A stretch of DNA of 64,000 bases from Anodontia alba (GCA_964016985.1 OZ024836.1:39986803-40050802); one strand, 5' to 3'. Positions 10,658 to 22,924 are shown, counted from the first letter of the stretch. Translations and numbers: made by a program. Notes: generated by a model from the letters alone, not told the origin.

Positions 10658-12665
10658 TCACCTGAGCCGATTAGGCTCACATGTGAGCTTATAATATAGG
10701 CATACATCCGTTGTCCGTCATCTGTCTGTCTGTCAACAATTTCGGATCTCCGGGACTATGTCCCTTGACAGCTTGTGTTGTCACCCAGTCGTTGGCTTCG
10801 GCGTCTGTCTACGTCGGTGTCGGCGTCCGCGTTAGCAAAATGTATAAGTTTAAGGTGTGCATAGGTTTTTTTCAGTCATTTAACATGCTTAAGGTACTGC
10901 TTTCATATCTGGCTTACACCTACCTTAGGATAAGACTTTTCAATAGCATACACCCCATCCCCTAGTTAGACCCTTTACAGAAGTCAAGGTCAGTTCATAC
11001 TTTGTCATTTACACCTATGTTTAAGTTCTGCGTTTAAGTTTTGAAAAGAGTACTTAACTGCTGAAGTATTCGAGAGACCGCTTAAATATTTGGCCCACAC
11101 CTACCTAAGAGTACGACCTTTCAATAGCACACACCTCTTTCTTCTGCCTGGGTCATACTTTATCATTTAAACCTATGTTCAAGTTCTGCGTTTAAGTTTT
11201 CAAAAGTGTACGTAACGGTTGAAGTATTCTTTAATATTTGAAACCGCTTTAATATTTGATCTACACCTACCTTATCTATCTTTGAGTAAGACCTTTTAAT
11301 AACACACACACACCTTCCCCAGTTTGACCTACTGCCTAGATCTAGGTCAGGTCATACTTTGTCATTTAAACCCATGTTCAACTTTGTTTTGAAAAATGTA
11401 CGTAACTCCTGAAGTATTTAGGATACCGCTTAAATATTTAATATATTTAATCAATCAGTCAGTCACAGTCTTCTGAATAATGATTACTTTCAAAGATTGT
11501 TTTCATGTCGGATCACCCCTTTTCGGCGAGCTGCTTTGTCTTCTGACAACTCTTGTCAAAATTCTGAAGCCTCTAAACCGTCTTCCCATATTCACATATA
11601 GCATCTGCAGGCAGCGGGGAACGAATTATTGTGTTTTTGTTCAATCTGTTAAAAACAATGATTTCTATGGCAGGTTACAGTTACCATTTACTTATAATGG
11701 GGAAAATGGAAATAGTCATTTTTTAGAGTCTCACTCCAGATATTTTGACAAAATTCTTATGGTAATGTCTCTTGAGATATCCTCTATGTTATGTATGAAT
11801 TTGGTCTAAATCATCGCGTTGCATTAGTTGCCATGGCAACCAGAACGTTAAATTTGCAAAAATAAATGTTTAAAAACCCTCTCTTTAGAAGCCGTAAGGG
11901 AAATGAAGCTGAAACTTTCCAAATATGTTTATAACATTAGCCTCTACAAGAATGATGTTTTTATTTCCGGTGCTCATATGCTTTGCCGCTATTGCAACTT
12001 AATTTCTATAGGCTTATAATGGGAAAAGTGAAAGTAGAATTTTTTCTGTCACATTGCCACATTTGAGATATTTTGACCAAACAATTACAGAATTGGTCCC
12101 CGAGGAGTCCCCTATATATGAAGCTTGTCCAAACTGCTTTTACTGGATGTCATGGCAAATGAAGTGTTAAATTTATAAAATAAAATATATTTAAAAAAAA
12201 GGCTTCTCATCAGAAGCCATAAGGAAAATGAAGCTTACACTTTAAGAAATGTTCATAACATTAGCTCCTACAAATAATGCGTTTTATAGCACACTATAGC
12301 ACATTCAAGTTTCCGTAGACTTATAATGGAAAACTTAAAATAGGTCTTTTTTCTATCTCAGTGCAAATATTTTGACAAAAGTGTACAAAATTGTTCCATG
12401 AGTAGTCCTCTATCAAACATATGAATTCTGTTCAAGCAACTGAATTGGATTGTTTGCCATGGCAACCAAAAAACATGAAAAAAAGAAAATAGAAATAAGA
12501 ACAGCTCCTCAAAAGCCATATGGACGATGAAGCCAATTTTACTGAAATGTTCAAAATATTTATCGCTAAAAAATAATGTTTGCGTTGCCATTGCAATTGT
12601 GTTTCCATAGACGTATAATTGTAAAACTTAAAGTAGACCATTTTTTTCTATCTTACTGCACATAC
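10658..12665 (+). mobile_element. hairpin-headed tandem-array element (type J)
   Basis: Starts with a terminal palindrome (GGCTCACCTGAGCC, then GGCTCACATGTGAGC) and a short GTCCGTCATCTGTCTGTCTG tract. Three units with AAGTTCTGCGTTTAAGTTTT follow (about 11010-11450, 160-200 bp), then about four units of 290-330 bp (around 11689, 12014, 12319 and 12611, each with TTATAATGG-like then a TTTTTTCTATCTCAGTGC-like block). Several units carry GTTGCCATGGCAAC or a variant. No protein. The 109-codon frame here is a by-product of the repeats. Confidence 0.65.
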
Positions 12666-13091
12666 TACGGCATCTGATCTACGCTATTTGCTAATGTCTG
12701 TCTCTTTGATATACTAGTTCGCTGGATATTTGCAAAAGGTAAAGTAGTGTCTGAAATATGCGTGTGTCTCTTTGCTCTGTCTCCCACCTCATATTCTTGA
12801 CCTGACGTCAATTTATGCTTTTGTTTGTTTTTTGATTTAAACCTCGATCTGGCTGTTAATCTTTTTTTTTTCTAAATTTCTGAAATCAAAGTGTAATGAA
12901 AGACAGAGAAAGATACGTAAGAGCTGCTGGATCCGTGTACACTGTGTATACACGGGGAGAAATAAAATTTCTAGAATGGACTCATCCCCTAACGCCTCCA
13001 TTTTGCATAAACTTTCCGTTACCTCAGCTTTGGTATGTTAAGTTTATGCCATTTCAAACTGACATATACATACTTAATTTGGAATCAAATA
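12666..13091. other. no gene recognised
   Basis: Sequence between the array and the type-3 SINE. The 122-codon frame from 12896 continues into the SINE and shows no motif. Confidence 0.5.
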
Positions 13092-13099
13092 AACATACC

Positions 13100-13388
13100 G
13101 AACCTCGGGTACTTGATTGCTTAGTAGTTAGTGTTCTCGACTTAAACGTAGAAGGTTTTAGGTTTAACCCCCCACCCCTATGGTCGAGAATTTTGCAGTC
13201 CACACTTGGTGATATTCAACGTTCTCTGGGTAGAGTATATAGTAGACAGGGAGGCACTGGGTGACAGACAAAGGCACCAAGAGTGTATGTGTGATCCATG
13301 AAGGCTAGGCTGTACACACGCATGAACATGACCCATTCGCTGCCTCCATGTGCCCCGGTGCCTGGTAGTGTTACAACTGCACAACAAC
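13100..13388 (+). mobile_element. probable tRNA-derived SINE (type 3)
   Basis: It starts GAACCTCGGGTACTTGATTG, with an A-box-like TAGTAGTTAGTGTTCTCG and a B-box-like GGTTTAACCCCCC, and ends in ACAACAACAA. AACATACC flanks both sides (13092-13099 and 13389-13396). Its tail differs from the other SINEs, suggesting a different LINE partner. Confidence 0.65.
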
Positions 13389-13539
13389 AACATACCACAC
13401 CAAATTGTAAGTTTATTCAATGCAGACAGCTATTTAGGTTCCAAATATATCAAACGATCATGGCCATAAAATGATTAAATTATGGCTAGAAAACCATCAA
13501 ATTATTTACACGGCCGATTTTTCAAGGAGTTTATTTGCT

Positions 13540-14330
13540 TGGGAAAGGACTTTATTAAAAAAAAAAAGCAATGCTCCTAAATAATAGATCTTATGGTTAA
13601 AAGAAAGATTCTGTTATGTGGACAAACTGGCCCTAGGTACACTATATTTGTAATTAGATTAAATTACATGAGGGTAATGGATAAATTCCAAGAATAGAAT
13701 ACTACTCTGATGGTTATTGTATCCTCTGGAAAAGATCAGGCAGTCACTGAAGCATACTTGAAGAACTAAATATTCTACACAAAGATCTAAAATTTAAAAT
13801 ACAGTATAGCAAGGCGGAACAAACTTAGATTTCTTTCTAAAAAGGACAGGAATAAAATTTGAAAATGACGTATTTTATAAACTAATAAACAGTCAAAATC
13901 TTAAATTTACCTCCTGCTTCCCTAAGCATATAAAAACGAGTATTCCATATTGAAGTGTGCGTTGATTAAAGTATTTATATCAGAAGACAAATTACTCCTT
14001 CAAAGATTAAATGAATTAACACATACACTATTACGTCAGAATTATCCAAAAACGGTAATAGAAAAACGGTTTACAAAGAGCAGTGGTACTAAATAGATTG
14101 GAACTAAGGAGCATTATGAGGGGATAAGAAGAAAATATCGCTACATATGTTTTGATGTTCAGTCCTAAAAGGTCAGAGAATCAAACACAACTTGAACACG
14201 TCATGAAAGTAAACTATTTGTTTTTATTAATGAGAGAAATATTAGAAAATCACAAGATTATTAAATGTAAATGCAAGCCACCGAATTATACAGAAACTGC
14301 TCAGCAGAGCTAGATTCGAAGACAAACGAC
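13540..14330 (+). pseudogene. Penelope-like reverse transcriptase fossil
   Basis: Frame-shifted, stop-riddled coding debris. Conceptual pieces are EYYSDGYCILWKRS around 13699-13740 (matching the RT active-site block with YxDD-like residues then W), then SILEELNILHKDLKFKIQ, then LDFFLKRTGIKFENDVFYK, then SCFPKHIKTSIPY, then RLNELTHTLLRQNYPKTVIE. The order and spacing (RT catalytic box, FLD block, S-x-P-K/R-H-x-K-x-S-I-P-Y, then a RGYP-like block) are those of Penelope-like retroelement RTs; a GIY-YIG domain normally follows but I cannot read one here. Several stops and at least two frameshifts mean it is long dead. Family assignment comes from motif memory, not a search. Confidence 0.7.
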
Positions 14331-14987
14331 AGCAGAATAACATGGCTCACTGCTGCCGTCCATAGGGTGAACTTTGACCACATATTATAATTGGAAACAT
14401 GTTTCTGTTTAGTAGTGCACCAAGCATGAACGCGATGTTAAAAGCTTAATCTGCGTCATTCAGTGCGGGGGGTGGAAAGAAAATATTATAAGAGGATGGG
14501 TCTATTCAAGGCACAAAATACCGGTGCACGGCCAGCAAATTTGAAATGCAAGCGTTAGAGTGTTAGACTTCAGTGAACGTATAGAGATATATACCAGAAG
14601 CTGTGGTATACAATTTAAAGTAGTCATATTTGTTGTTTATAGAGATATATATAATGTCATATTTTATTGAAAGGCTAAATTAAGCGGAATGCATAAATGT
14701 TATTACCTATTAAATCTATTAAAATTTTCATAATGGTATGTACATTCATTTTAATTGTACGTTGTTGCTATGACACTGATGTGATTGTTAATTTACAGGC
14801 TCTTTAAAATCTACATGCCGTAATTAAACTAAAGCAAATACGTAATACAGCAAACATTCAAATAAGAGATAATGAACTGAAGTAGTCAAAATTTTGTTGT
14901 TTAATTGTTTTGTGAGCGCTTTCACAGCTAATGTTGATCTTCAGACAAACATCTGGAGTATAAGGAGTAAACCATTAGGCAGCAGCA
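14331..14987. other. no gene recognised
   Basis: Follows the Penelope fossil. Two AGAGATATATA blocks (near 14582 and 14641) are the only repetition seen. It could hold undetected 3' parts of that element. Confidence 0.5.
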
Positions 14988-15267
14988 CATTACGTAAACA
15001 CACCTACTCAAATATATAGAAAAATTCACCTCTAAACTGAAAATTTTCAGATTAAAAATCTCTGATATTTTCATGTTTCTGCTCAAAACATAGATTGTGG
15101 GTACTCGTTAGAACCGCCTCACGAGTACCCACAATTTATGTTTTGAGGTTCTAACGGGTACCCACAATCTATTTTTTGAGCAAAAATGAAAAATGTAAAC
15201 CCCAGTTTTACTATATAAAATTGGGGTTTAAAGGGATCAATATTATATAAGGCATGTTTTCGTGATG
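14988..15267 (+). mobile_element. family A MITE, rearranged hairpin
   Basis: Starts CATTACGTAAACACACC and ends TGTTTTCGTGATG. The centre is scrambled: after GTTAGAACCGCCTC comes ACGAGTACCCACAATTTATG, and the right arm is then partly repeated. Confidence 0.85.
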
Positions 15268-16140
15268 GACATAAATGCACCTAGAAGTTTTACTAGAAAC
15301 TCTTCAATTTGGCATTAGTTGGTAGCTTTAGAAGTTACACGCTAACTGAAGTTGATTGGCGGTTCTAAAACATCGTGAGTTTGGCAATAGTCATTAGCTT
15401 TATGTTATTTGTTTCTTTACTTGTGTTCCATTTATTTAACATTCTGTTTTACAAAATATGTTTAAACTCTGAAGACTACAACAGCTAAAAGCATTCCTGG
15501 TTCTTCTTGAGATATATTAGATTACAAATCGGTTACTACTGAAGAGATATTGTGTTGCCAGACGTTATCGACACCACTATCTTACAGACTATGGAGTAAA
15601 CTATCATTTTTGATAAAACGTCCAATTATTCGACTTTAATAAGACGGGAGCTTTAATTCTCATTTCATTGCAAAAGCAGATGCTATATTCACACGCACCA
15701 AGAAGACAGTAAATAATTTGTCAATATTTATTGTCTAGCACATTAGGCTCAGTGCAACGGAGAAAATCGTCTCAATGTAATGCTGGATACTGTTTTGTAT
15801 TATAAAACTATTGATGTAATCACAATATCCGTCATACGGGATTCATTGCACTTAAAGTTGTGACAGTGAGTCAATGTCAACAGAATGCATGATAATGTAA
15901 ACGTAGTACGCTAAATTTCTTGGAAAATTAGTTATCATATTTTGGCGAATGACGTCATACTATTGTGACATCAACTGAGTTCTGTCACACGAAAAAAATA
16001 TCTTCAGGGCATGGTCCAGATTAGCAAACAAAGCCACAGTCTTATCAAGATCATTGTGGTTTTATTCATACTTTGTGCAATATCCCATGCGTCTGCAATC
16101 TGGAGAGAGACAGTTCAGATATGTCAGAAAAAAAAAATAA
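15268..16140. other. no feature recognised
   Basis: A+T-rich unique-looking sequence up to the compound microsatellite. Confidence 0.55.
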
Positions 16141-16144
16141 TAAT

Positions 16145-16291
<147 letters not shown>

Positions 16292-16340
16292 CTAAGTCCA
16301 TATCTTGTTTTAACGTCATGGTCGCGACAAACATCTTCAG

Positions 16341-16610
16341 CATTACGAAAACACGCCTACTCAAATATATTGAAAATTTCACCACCAAAAACTGAAAGTT
16401 TTCAGATTAAAATTCTGATGTTTGTTTTTTCATATTTCTGCTAAAAACATAGATTGTGTTGAGACCTCGCCGAGGCGGTTCTAACGAGTACCCACAATCC
16501 ACGTTTTTGCGCAGAAATAAAAAAATAATGTATATCCCTGTAAACCCCAGTTTTACTATATAAAAGTGGGGTTTAAGGGGGTCAAAATTATATAGGCCTG
16601 TTTTTATACT
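16341..16610 (+). mobile_element. family A MITE, left hairpin arm shortened
   Basis: Starts CATTACGAAAACACGCC. The left arm lacks the GGTACTCGTTAG segment (reads GATTGTGTTGAGACCTCG). The right end is decayed (TAGGCCTGTTTTTATACTG). Confidence 0.82.
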
Positions 16611-16669
16611 GTAACCGTAAAAATAGTATAGAAGATGTGTAGGTATAACCACAACGACATATCACAGCC

Positions 16670-16949
16670 CATTACGGAAACACGCCTATTCAAATACACT
16701 GAAAATTTTACCACCAAAAAATGGCAATTTTTCAGATAAAAAATTCTGATACTTTTCATATTACTGCTCAAAACATAGATTGTGGGTACTCGTTAGAACC
16801 GCCTCGTCGAGGCGGTTCTAACGAGTACCCACAATCTATGTTTTTAAGCAGAAACAACAAAAATAATGCATACCCCTGTAAACCCCAGTTTTACTATTAA
16901 AAAGTGGGGTTTAAGGGGGTCAAAATTATATAGGTATGTTTTCGTGATG
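16670..16949 (+). mobile_element. family A MITE, complete
   Basis: Starts CATTACGGAAACACGCC and ends TATGTTTTCGTGATG. The hairpin arms around the core CGCCTCGTCGAGGCG are almost perfect. Confidence 0.9.
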
Positions 16950-17064
16950 CTACCAATGGGACCAAGAGGAAGAGCAAATAAACCATGAAAGACAGAGCAC
17001 ATGCCAAAATCTGTTTCTTATTTACAATATAATTCAGTCGCGCTACGCAAAAATGTGTGATATA

Positions 17065-17571
17065 TTTAAAGGCTCCATATTCCTCTAAAATAGGCATTTT
17101 TTTTTTATCCAAGAAAGGTTTGATAAATTAATATATGGTATTCTTACAACCATAAAATGTTGCACCTGACAGCCTGTAAAATTTCAGTTAGTCTCTCGTT
17201 CTTGAAATGAAATGATTTTTATCATATCTCTGAATTAATGTTCCCATCATTAATTCAGAGATACGATAAAAAAATCGTTTCATGTGTGATCCATTTCAAA
17301 GACGGCAGATGGTCATTTGGGTTTTCCCCGGGTACTCCGGTTTTCGCCCACCTTTGATGAACGATCGGCTCGATATAAGTGAAATATTCTTGAAAAGGCT
17401 TTAAAACTCAAATCAAAAAAAAAAAAAAAAAAAAAAAGACGAGAGACTAACTGAAATTTTACTGGCTGTCAGATGCCACATTTTATGATCGTAATAATAC
17501 TATAAATCAGTTTATTAAACCTTTTTTGGATAATAAATGTCCCTTTTTTTAGGAATATGGAGCCTTTAACA
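17065..17571. mobile_element. family F foldback, copy 2, interrupted by a SINE
   Basis: Same ends as the 9.9-kb copy (TTTAAAGGCTCCATATTCC and GGAATATGGAGCCTTTAA). It contains a small palindrome near 17227-17275 (TCTGAATTAATG ... CATTAATTCAGA) and the A-tailed SINE insertion at 17305-17434. Confidence 0.75.
17305..17434 (+). mobile_element. 5'-truncated SINE with poly(A), inside family F
   Basis: A ~130-bp insert running from GGTCATTTGGGTTTTCCCCG to GGCTTTAAAACTCAAATC plus a run of more than 20 A. It is bracketed by AAAGACG (17298-17304 and 17435-17441). The tail again resembles those of SINE types 1 and 2 (TAAAACTCAAATCAAA). Confidence 0.75.
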
Positions 17572-17835
17572 CTACGCAATGAATAGATAAGCGGATAGCA
17601 AATGCCCAGATCGACTGCGCGCATGCGCTGGCTGATAGGAGCCTTCACTGTCTGCGTATGCCTCGAAGACAAAATATCACACAGTGCAGCTAAAGTTCTC
17701 TAATTAACCCTTAAAGTTTGCAGAACAGAACAGTTGAACACTGTTTCTACATTGGGATGTTTCTTAGCCGTAACGGCGACGAAATAACAACAAACAGGGT
17801 AGACCAGATCAAGCTTCACCTGAAATTAGGAAAAA

Positions 17836-18193
17836 CAGTCGAACTTCGATATCTCGAACACTGATGGCTCGTTCACCATGGCTAATTCGAACTCGTTTTT
17901 TAGTCCCTACGAAATTCTTCCGATAGCTCAAGAAAACAAATATTTAAGGAAATTTTCTTATTTTATCGTGAAATTGTATGTTGTGTGTAGTCATTAGAAT
18001 CGCCTCATCGAGGCGATTCTAATGAGAACTCTCAACATACAATCACTGTGTAGAAAATCGAAAAGATTTCCCTAAATTGTCGCTATTTGCTTACTGAACT
18101 GGTGCCATGATTTACCCTCAGTGGCTCGAACTACCCATTTCTCGAACGAATTACCATGGTCCCAAAGATGTTCGAGCCATTTAGGTTCGACTG
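17836..18193 (+). mobile_element. family B MITE, complete
   Basis: Starts CAGTCGAACTTCGATATC and ends TTAGGTTCGACTG; TA follows it but does not precede it. The hairpin TCATTAGAATCGCCTCATCG has a near-perfect right arm. Confidence 0.87.
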
Positions 18194-18400
18194 TAAAGCG
18201 GTTTTAGTTTAAAACCAATTTAAAAATACCGATAAATCTTACGGTGACATCCATTTGTGTCATGAAGCTTGACCGAAAGTGATAAAAAATAAATGCTACT
18301 GTAAATCGACATAAAATTGTCCAATTGCCTGAATTAAACGTGCGAACAAAGTCACTATTCTTTATCCTCATACACGGTTTAGTGATTACGTACACTTCGT

Positions 18401-18703
18401 GCCGGCCGCGGTCGCTCAGTTGGATGCCTGTCCGACTGGTGATCAGGAGGTTATGGGTTTGACCCCGCCAGGTCGGCAATATTTTACGTGGAGATTGATC
18501 ATGAAATATTTTCTACGGTTATCCGCTGATTCAAGAAGGGCAGTAGTCAGTTTCTAGCGAAAGAATGTGCACAATACTGGTTAATCGATTAGAGGTCTAA
18601 GCCTGTCCAGTAATTGTGTGGTTAGGGAAACTGACCGCTCTCGACTTGACCCAGTTGGATTTACTGGGCCGTAAAACCTCAACACAAACAAACAAATAAA
18701 CAA
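18401..18703 (+). mobile_element. tRNA-derived SINE (type 1), slightly degraded
   Basis: Head GCCGGCCGCGGTCGCTCAGT with B box GGGTTTGACCCC, body and CAAA-rich tail as in the 6.7-kb copy but with small deletions. An imperfect target duplication is visible: TACACTTCGT before it and ATACTTCGTT after it. Confidence 0.85.
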
Positions 18704-18712
18704 ATACTTCGT

Positions 18713-19229
18713 TCAATAATACTCAAACAGTTGTTGAAACTGTATATCAATTTAGAGTGTCAAAGTGAAACTACTTCATCTCTTAAGAGACTTACGTATG
18801 AGAGTGATTTTAGACACTTCATGGGTAACTATCTTTATACGTTTGGTGTAAAAATTGAAGTTCCTGTATTTGCAACAAGTTCAGCAAGATTTCGAAAACC
18901 GTTGCGTCGAAATTACCTGATTATATAATCGTTATACCTGACGAGAACGAGCAGTTGTTCGTCATGAGGTATTATGTTACTGCAGCCATACATATCGATG
19001 GAATGTTTTATCTTGATAAACAGACAGACCTCAGACGCAATTAAGCTAGTAATCATCACATATCCTTTTTTACTTTTGTCTCGGATTAGATATAACACTA
19101 AAGGATTGCCCGAAAGAGCTAGCCTTCAAACTAATGGGTAGAAACAAAATGTAAGTTTACTTAAAGAGAGAAAGTGGTAAACACCTCAGTAGGTAAGGCC
19201 CTCGTGTCTCACTATTTTTAACGCTCTTT
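18713..19229. other. no feature recognised
   Basis: Between two SINEs. Short frames only, none with a motif. Confidence 0.5.
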
Positions 19230-19242
19230 ACCTTAACTATTC

Positions 19243-19393
19243 TTTCTGGCGAAAGAATGTGCATAATACTAGTTAACCGCTTTGAGGACTAAGCCTGCCT
19301 AGTAAACATGTGGCTAGGTAAATTGACCGCGCTCGACATGACCCCATAGGGTTGACTGGGCCGTAAAAGCTCAACACATACAAAAAAACAAAA
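19243..19393 (+). mobile_element. 5'-truncated type-1 SINE
   Basis: Only the 3' half is present, from CTGGCGAAAGAATGTGC to CTCAACACATACAAAA. A perfect 13-bp duplication ACCTTAACTATTC flanks it (19230-19242 and 19394-19406). So it was inserted already truncated, as target-primed reverse transcription does. Confidence 0.88.
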
Positions 19394-19659
19394 ACCTTAA
19401 CTATTCACTCCGGTAGGACTTACAAAACAGTGTGGGCCAAATCAGGGTGTCCTTTCACATGTGGGAACTATGCCTCTTCAGACGATGTATGAATCGGACA
19501 TATGTAAGAGTTTTTAGGCGAATAGATCCAACTGAAGAGTTTGAAGCCATTTTCAAGTACAGAATTTTTTGCATGCAGGAATCTGTTTACATTCTATCAT
19601 AAATAAAACCGTCACGAAAACATGTCTATATAATACTGACCCCCTTAAACCCACTTTTA

Positions 19660-22475
19660 GCTCACATGAGCACGAAGTGCTCAAGGTGAGCTAAATGTGA
19701 TTGGTCAATGTCCGTCATCGGTCGTGCGTCGTCCGTCATGCGGCGTCACCAAATTGCTTTAAAAGCATACTCCTCCTACACCCCTGGGCCAATTGACTTG
19801 AAACTTAGTAGGAAGCATTTGGGTGACTTGTAGATCAAAAATAGCTATCAGGAGATGATTTATATAAGCTTTAAGCTTTTTATCAAATCCAGTACCACAT
19901 AACATTATGCGATGTATATATGTGAACTTAAATGAATAGAATATTGTTTAAACCAAAAATAGCTAAAATTGTTCCGATCGGAAATCCAAGATGGCTGCCA
20001 TGGTAGCCATCTTGAAAATCTATTTTTCGCTTCTCCTCCTGAACCAAAAGGCAAATTGACTTGAAACTTAGTAGGAAGCATCGCAGTGACTTGTAGACTG
20101 AAAAAGCTAAAATCGTTCTGGTCGGAAATCCCAGATGGCCGCCGTGACGGCCATCTTAAAAATCTATTTTTCGCTTCTTCTCCTGAAACAAAATGCCAAT
20201 TGACTTGCAGATCAGAAATAGTTAAAATCGTTCCGATCCAAAATCCAAGATAGCCGCCGTGGTGGCTATCTTGAAAACCTATTTTTCGCTTCTTCTTCTG
20301 AATCAAAAGGCCAACTGACTCGAAACTTGGTAGGAAGCATCGCGGTGATTTGTAAATCTAAATAGATAAAATCGTTCCTATCAGAAGTCCAAGATGGCCG
20401 CTGTAGCGGTCGTCTTGAAAATCTATTTTTCGCTTCTTCTCCTCAGTGAACCGCAAGGCCAATTGACTTGAAACTTAGTAGAAAGCATCAGGATAACTGG
20501 TAGATCAAAAATAGCTAAAATTGTTCCGCTCATAAATCCAAGATAGCTGCCATCTTGAAAATCTGTTGCTTCTTCTCCTGAACCGAAAGGCAAATTGACT
20601 TGAAACTTGGTAGGAAGCATTAGGGTGACTTGTAGATCAAAAATAGCTAAAATCGTTCTGATCGGAAATCCAAGATGGCCGCCATCTTGAAAATCTGTTT
20701 TTTGCTCTTAAAGGCCGATTAACTGAAACTTGGTAGGAAGCATCAGGGTGACTTGTACATCAAAAATAGCTAAAATTGTTCAGATCGGAAATCCAAGATG
20801 ACCGCCATGGTCGCCATGTTTAAAATCTATCTTTAGCTTCTTCTCCTAAACTGAAAGGCCAGCTGACATGAAACTCGATAGGCAGCATCGGGGTGACAGG
20901 GGCTTTTCAGGCAATATACATGTAATTCCAAAACACATTGTCAAAACGTATTTCTCGGTGTTGTCTATTTATATACATTTGTATTTTAGTTAACCTTACA
21001 ACCGCTATATTTTCGGACATAAAAACCTGTGCGTACAGTGTGAACCCGGATCATGATGTTCCCAAAGGGCCATTCGGACGGGTCCCTGCTGTTTATACTT
21101 AATGAATACAGGTAGGACCGTAGTATCGTGGCAGCAGTTCTGCTTTTTCTTTGTAAATGTCCGAATGCTAGATTATACCCACCGATGCCCCATCGTGCCC
21201 CTCCACACCCACACAATGATGTGGAGGGGTACGGGGGTGGGGGGGGGGGGTACCGACGGAGATGCGCTATCTACTCGAAAGTTGCATCTAATTTATTTAT
21301 TTATTTATTTATTTATTGGCATATTTATCTGAGTTTCAACCGGCTAACTTGTAATATCGTGTAATATCATATAGTAATGCCATATTGTTGGGCCGGGACG
21401 CGGCGAGTCCTCCAGCAATATACATAGTAGGACAGCTCAGACTGTCCACTTGCTCAGACTGGTCTGTGCCTACCATGTGAGATATATAACACGTTATTGC
21501 TATGCGACATCTTCGGTGATGATTCTGGTTGGTCTTTACATTTAGATCTAGGCCTCCACGGGGACTAATTTGCTTATTGGTTTCGCAGCGCCCGGGCCCA
21601 TTCTACAGGATGATAAATTATTTTTCACATACGCCGACATAGTTTAATACAATGGTGACTACGCAGCAGACCATGAGAACTCTGATTGTTAATGACTTTA
21701 TTTCCCTTTGTCATTAGATACATGTATCTTGTATTTAGAGTGATATCCCCTCCCCTTCCCCAACCGCTATATACCTATCACTCCTGCGGGCACACGGTGC
21801 TAGGGCGGTGCTGTATCAAGGTCAATCCAACATTGCAACATGGAATTGATGTTCATATTTAAGCTTTGTGTGCTCGCCGAATTTTCTCTAGTTAATGCAA
21901 TATTTCCCATGTATTCACTATTCAGCAGTCCCTAACTCTAGCCCCATATGTATTCTGTTTTAAAATGTATTGCCATGTCTTGATGTTTCTATTGTAAGTC
22001 AGCTCGATGTGATATGACCGGAGTTTTTTCAATAAAGTATATCGTATCGTATGTAGATAAAAATAAAATAGCTAAAATTGTTCCGATTGGGAAATCCAAG
22101 ATTGCCGCCATCTTGAAAATCTATTTTTCGCTTCTTCTCCTGGAACAAAAGGCCGATTGTCTTGATAGGAAGCATCGGGATGACTTGTATATCAAAATAG
22201 CTAAAATGATTCTAATTGGAAAGCAAAAATGGCCACCAAAGCTGCCATCTTAAACATTTATTTTTCGCTTCTTCTCCTGAACCGAAAGGCCAACTGACTC
22301 CAAACTTAGTAAGAAGCATCGGGGTCACTTGTAGATAAAAAAGAGCTAAGTTGGTTCCGATCAGAAATCCAATATGGCGCCATGGTCGCTGTCTTGAAAA
22401 TCTATTTTCTCCTGAACCGAAAGTCCAATTTATCTGGTAAGCAGGTGATCGATACAGGGCCATCTTGGCCCTCTT
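19660..22475 (+). mobile_element. hairpin-headed tandem-array element (type K), inserted in family A
   Basis: Starts GCTCACATGAGCACGAAGTG, a terminal hairpin, then a GTCCGTC-type tract (GTCGTCCGTCATGCGG), then about ten units of about 115-150 bp (19.75-20.9 kb and 22.05-22.47 kb) with TAGCTAAAATCGTTCCGATC, GGAAATCCAAGATGGCCGCC and CTTCTTCTCCTGAAC. It ends AGGGCCATCTTGGCCCTCTTG, another small hairpin. A TA duplication flanks it. A retroposed 3' end interrupts the array. Confidence 0.8.
20898..22051 (+). mobile_element. retroposed sequence with AATAAA and (TATCG)n tail, inside the array
   Basis: The array unit breaks after GCATCGGGGTGAC and resumes at TGTAGATAAAAATAAAATAG, enclosing ~1.15 kb that is not array. 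It ends CAATAAAGTATATCGTATCG TATG: a polyadenylation signal (22031-22036) and a short tandem tail, as some LINE 3' ends have. It contains (TTTA)n near 21293-21316 and a G run near 21235-21251. No RT frame is visible, so a 5'-truncated LINE or a processed transcript. Confidence 0.55.
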
Positions 22476-22699
22476 GTATGTAGTAAAACTGGGGTTAACA
22501 GTGGTATACATTATTTTTCTTATTTCTGCTCAAAACATAGATTGTTGGTACTCGTTAGAACCGCCTTACCGAGGCGGTTCTAACGAGTTCCAACGATCTA
22601 TGTTTTAAGCAGAAATATCAGAATTTTTTATCTGAATTTTTTTTTTTTTTGTTTAAAACATTTCAATATATTTGAATAGGCGTATTTTGGTGATGAAAG

Positions 22700-22870
22700 A
22701 TTCAAATCAGCTTTGTGCATTTGCGCTGTCTGATCAGACTCGTCTTTTGGCATTTTGAATTTCCAATGATACAAAATGTCTTCGTGCGGACATTGAAGAC
22801 AAATCAGATTCCGCGGATGCGCAGGCTGGTCTGAGTATTTGTTGTGCGTATACGTACGTGTTCGTTTTCT
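22700..22870. repeat. H3 hairpin repeats (TGATCAG type)
   Basis: GCATTTGCGCTGTCTGATCA near 22717 is followed by a second block (AGACAAATCAGATTCCGCGG, near 22797), both with the GCGCAG/TGATCAG vocabulary of the H3 set. They follow an A end directly. Confidence 0.5.
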
Positions 22871-22924
22871 GACGTTGCTGCTCATTCTATATACGTTGTC
22901 AGATACTTCTAAAGCACTTCAACG

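Larger units (their letters stand above)
19611..22695 (-). mobile_element. family A MITE split by a 2.8-kb array element
   Basis: The left piece (19611-19659) ends ACCCACTTTTA and the right piece (22476-22695) begins TATGTAGTAAAACTGG. Joined minus one TA, they match the uninterrupted family sequence. So the 19660-22475 insert made a TA duplication (19658-19659 and 22476-22477). The hairpin lies in the right piece. Confidence 0.85.

Noticed and set aside
19660..22475. Helitron assignment for the array element
   Set aside because: It has hairpins near both ends but makes a TA duplication and lacks TC start and CTRR end in either direction.
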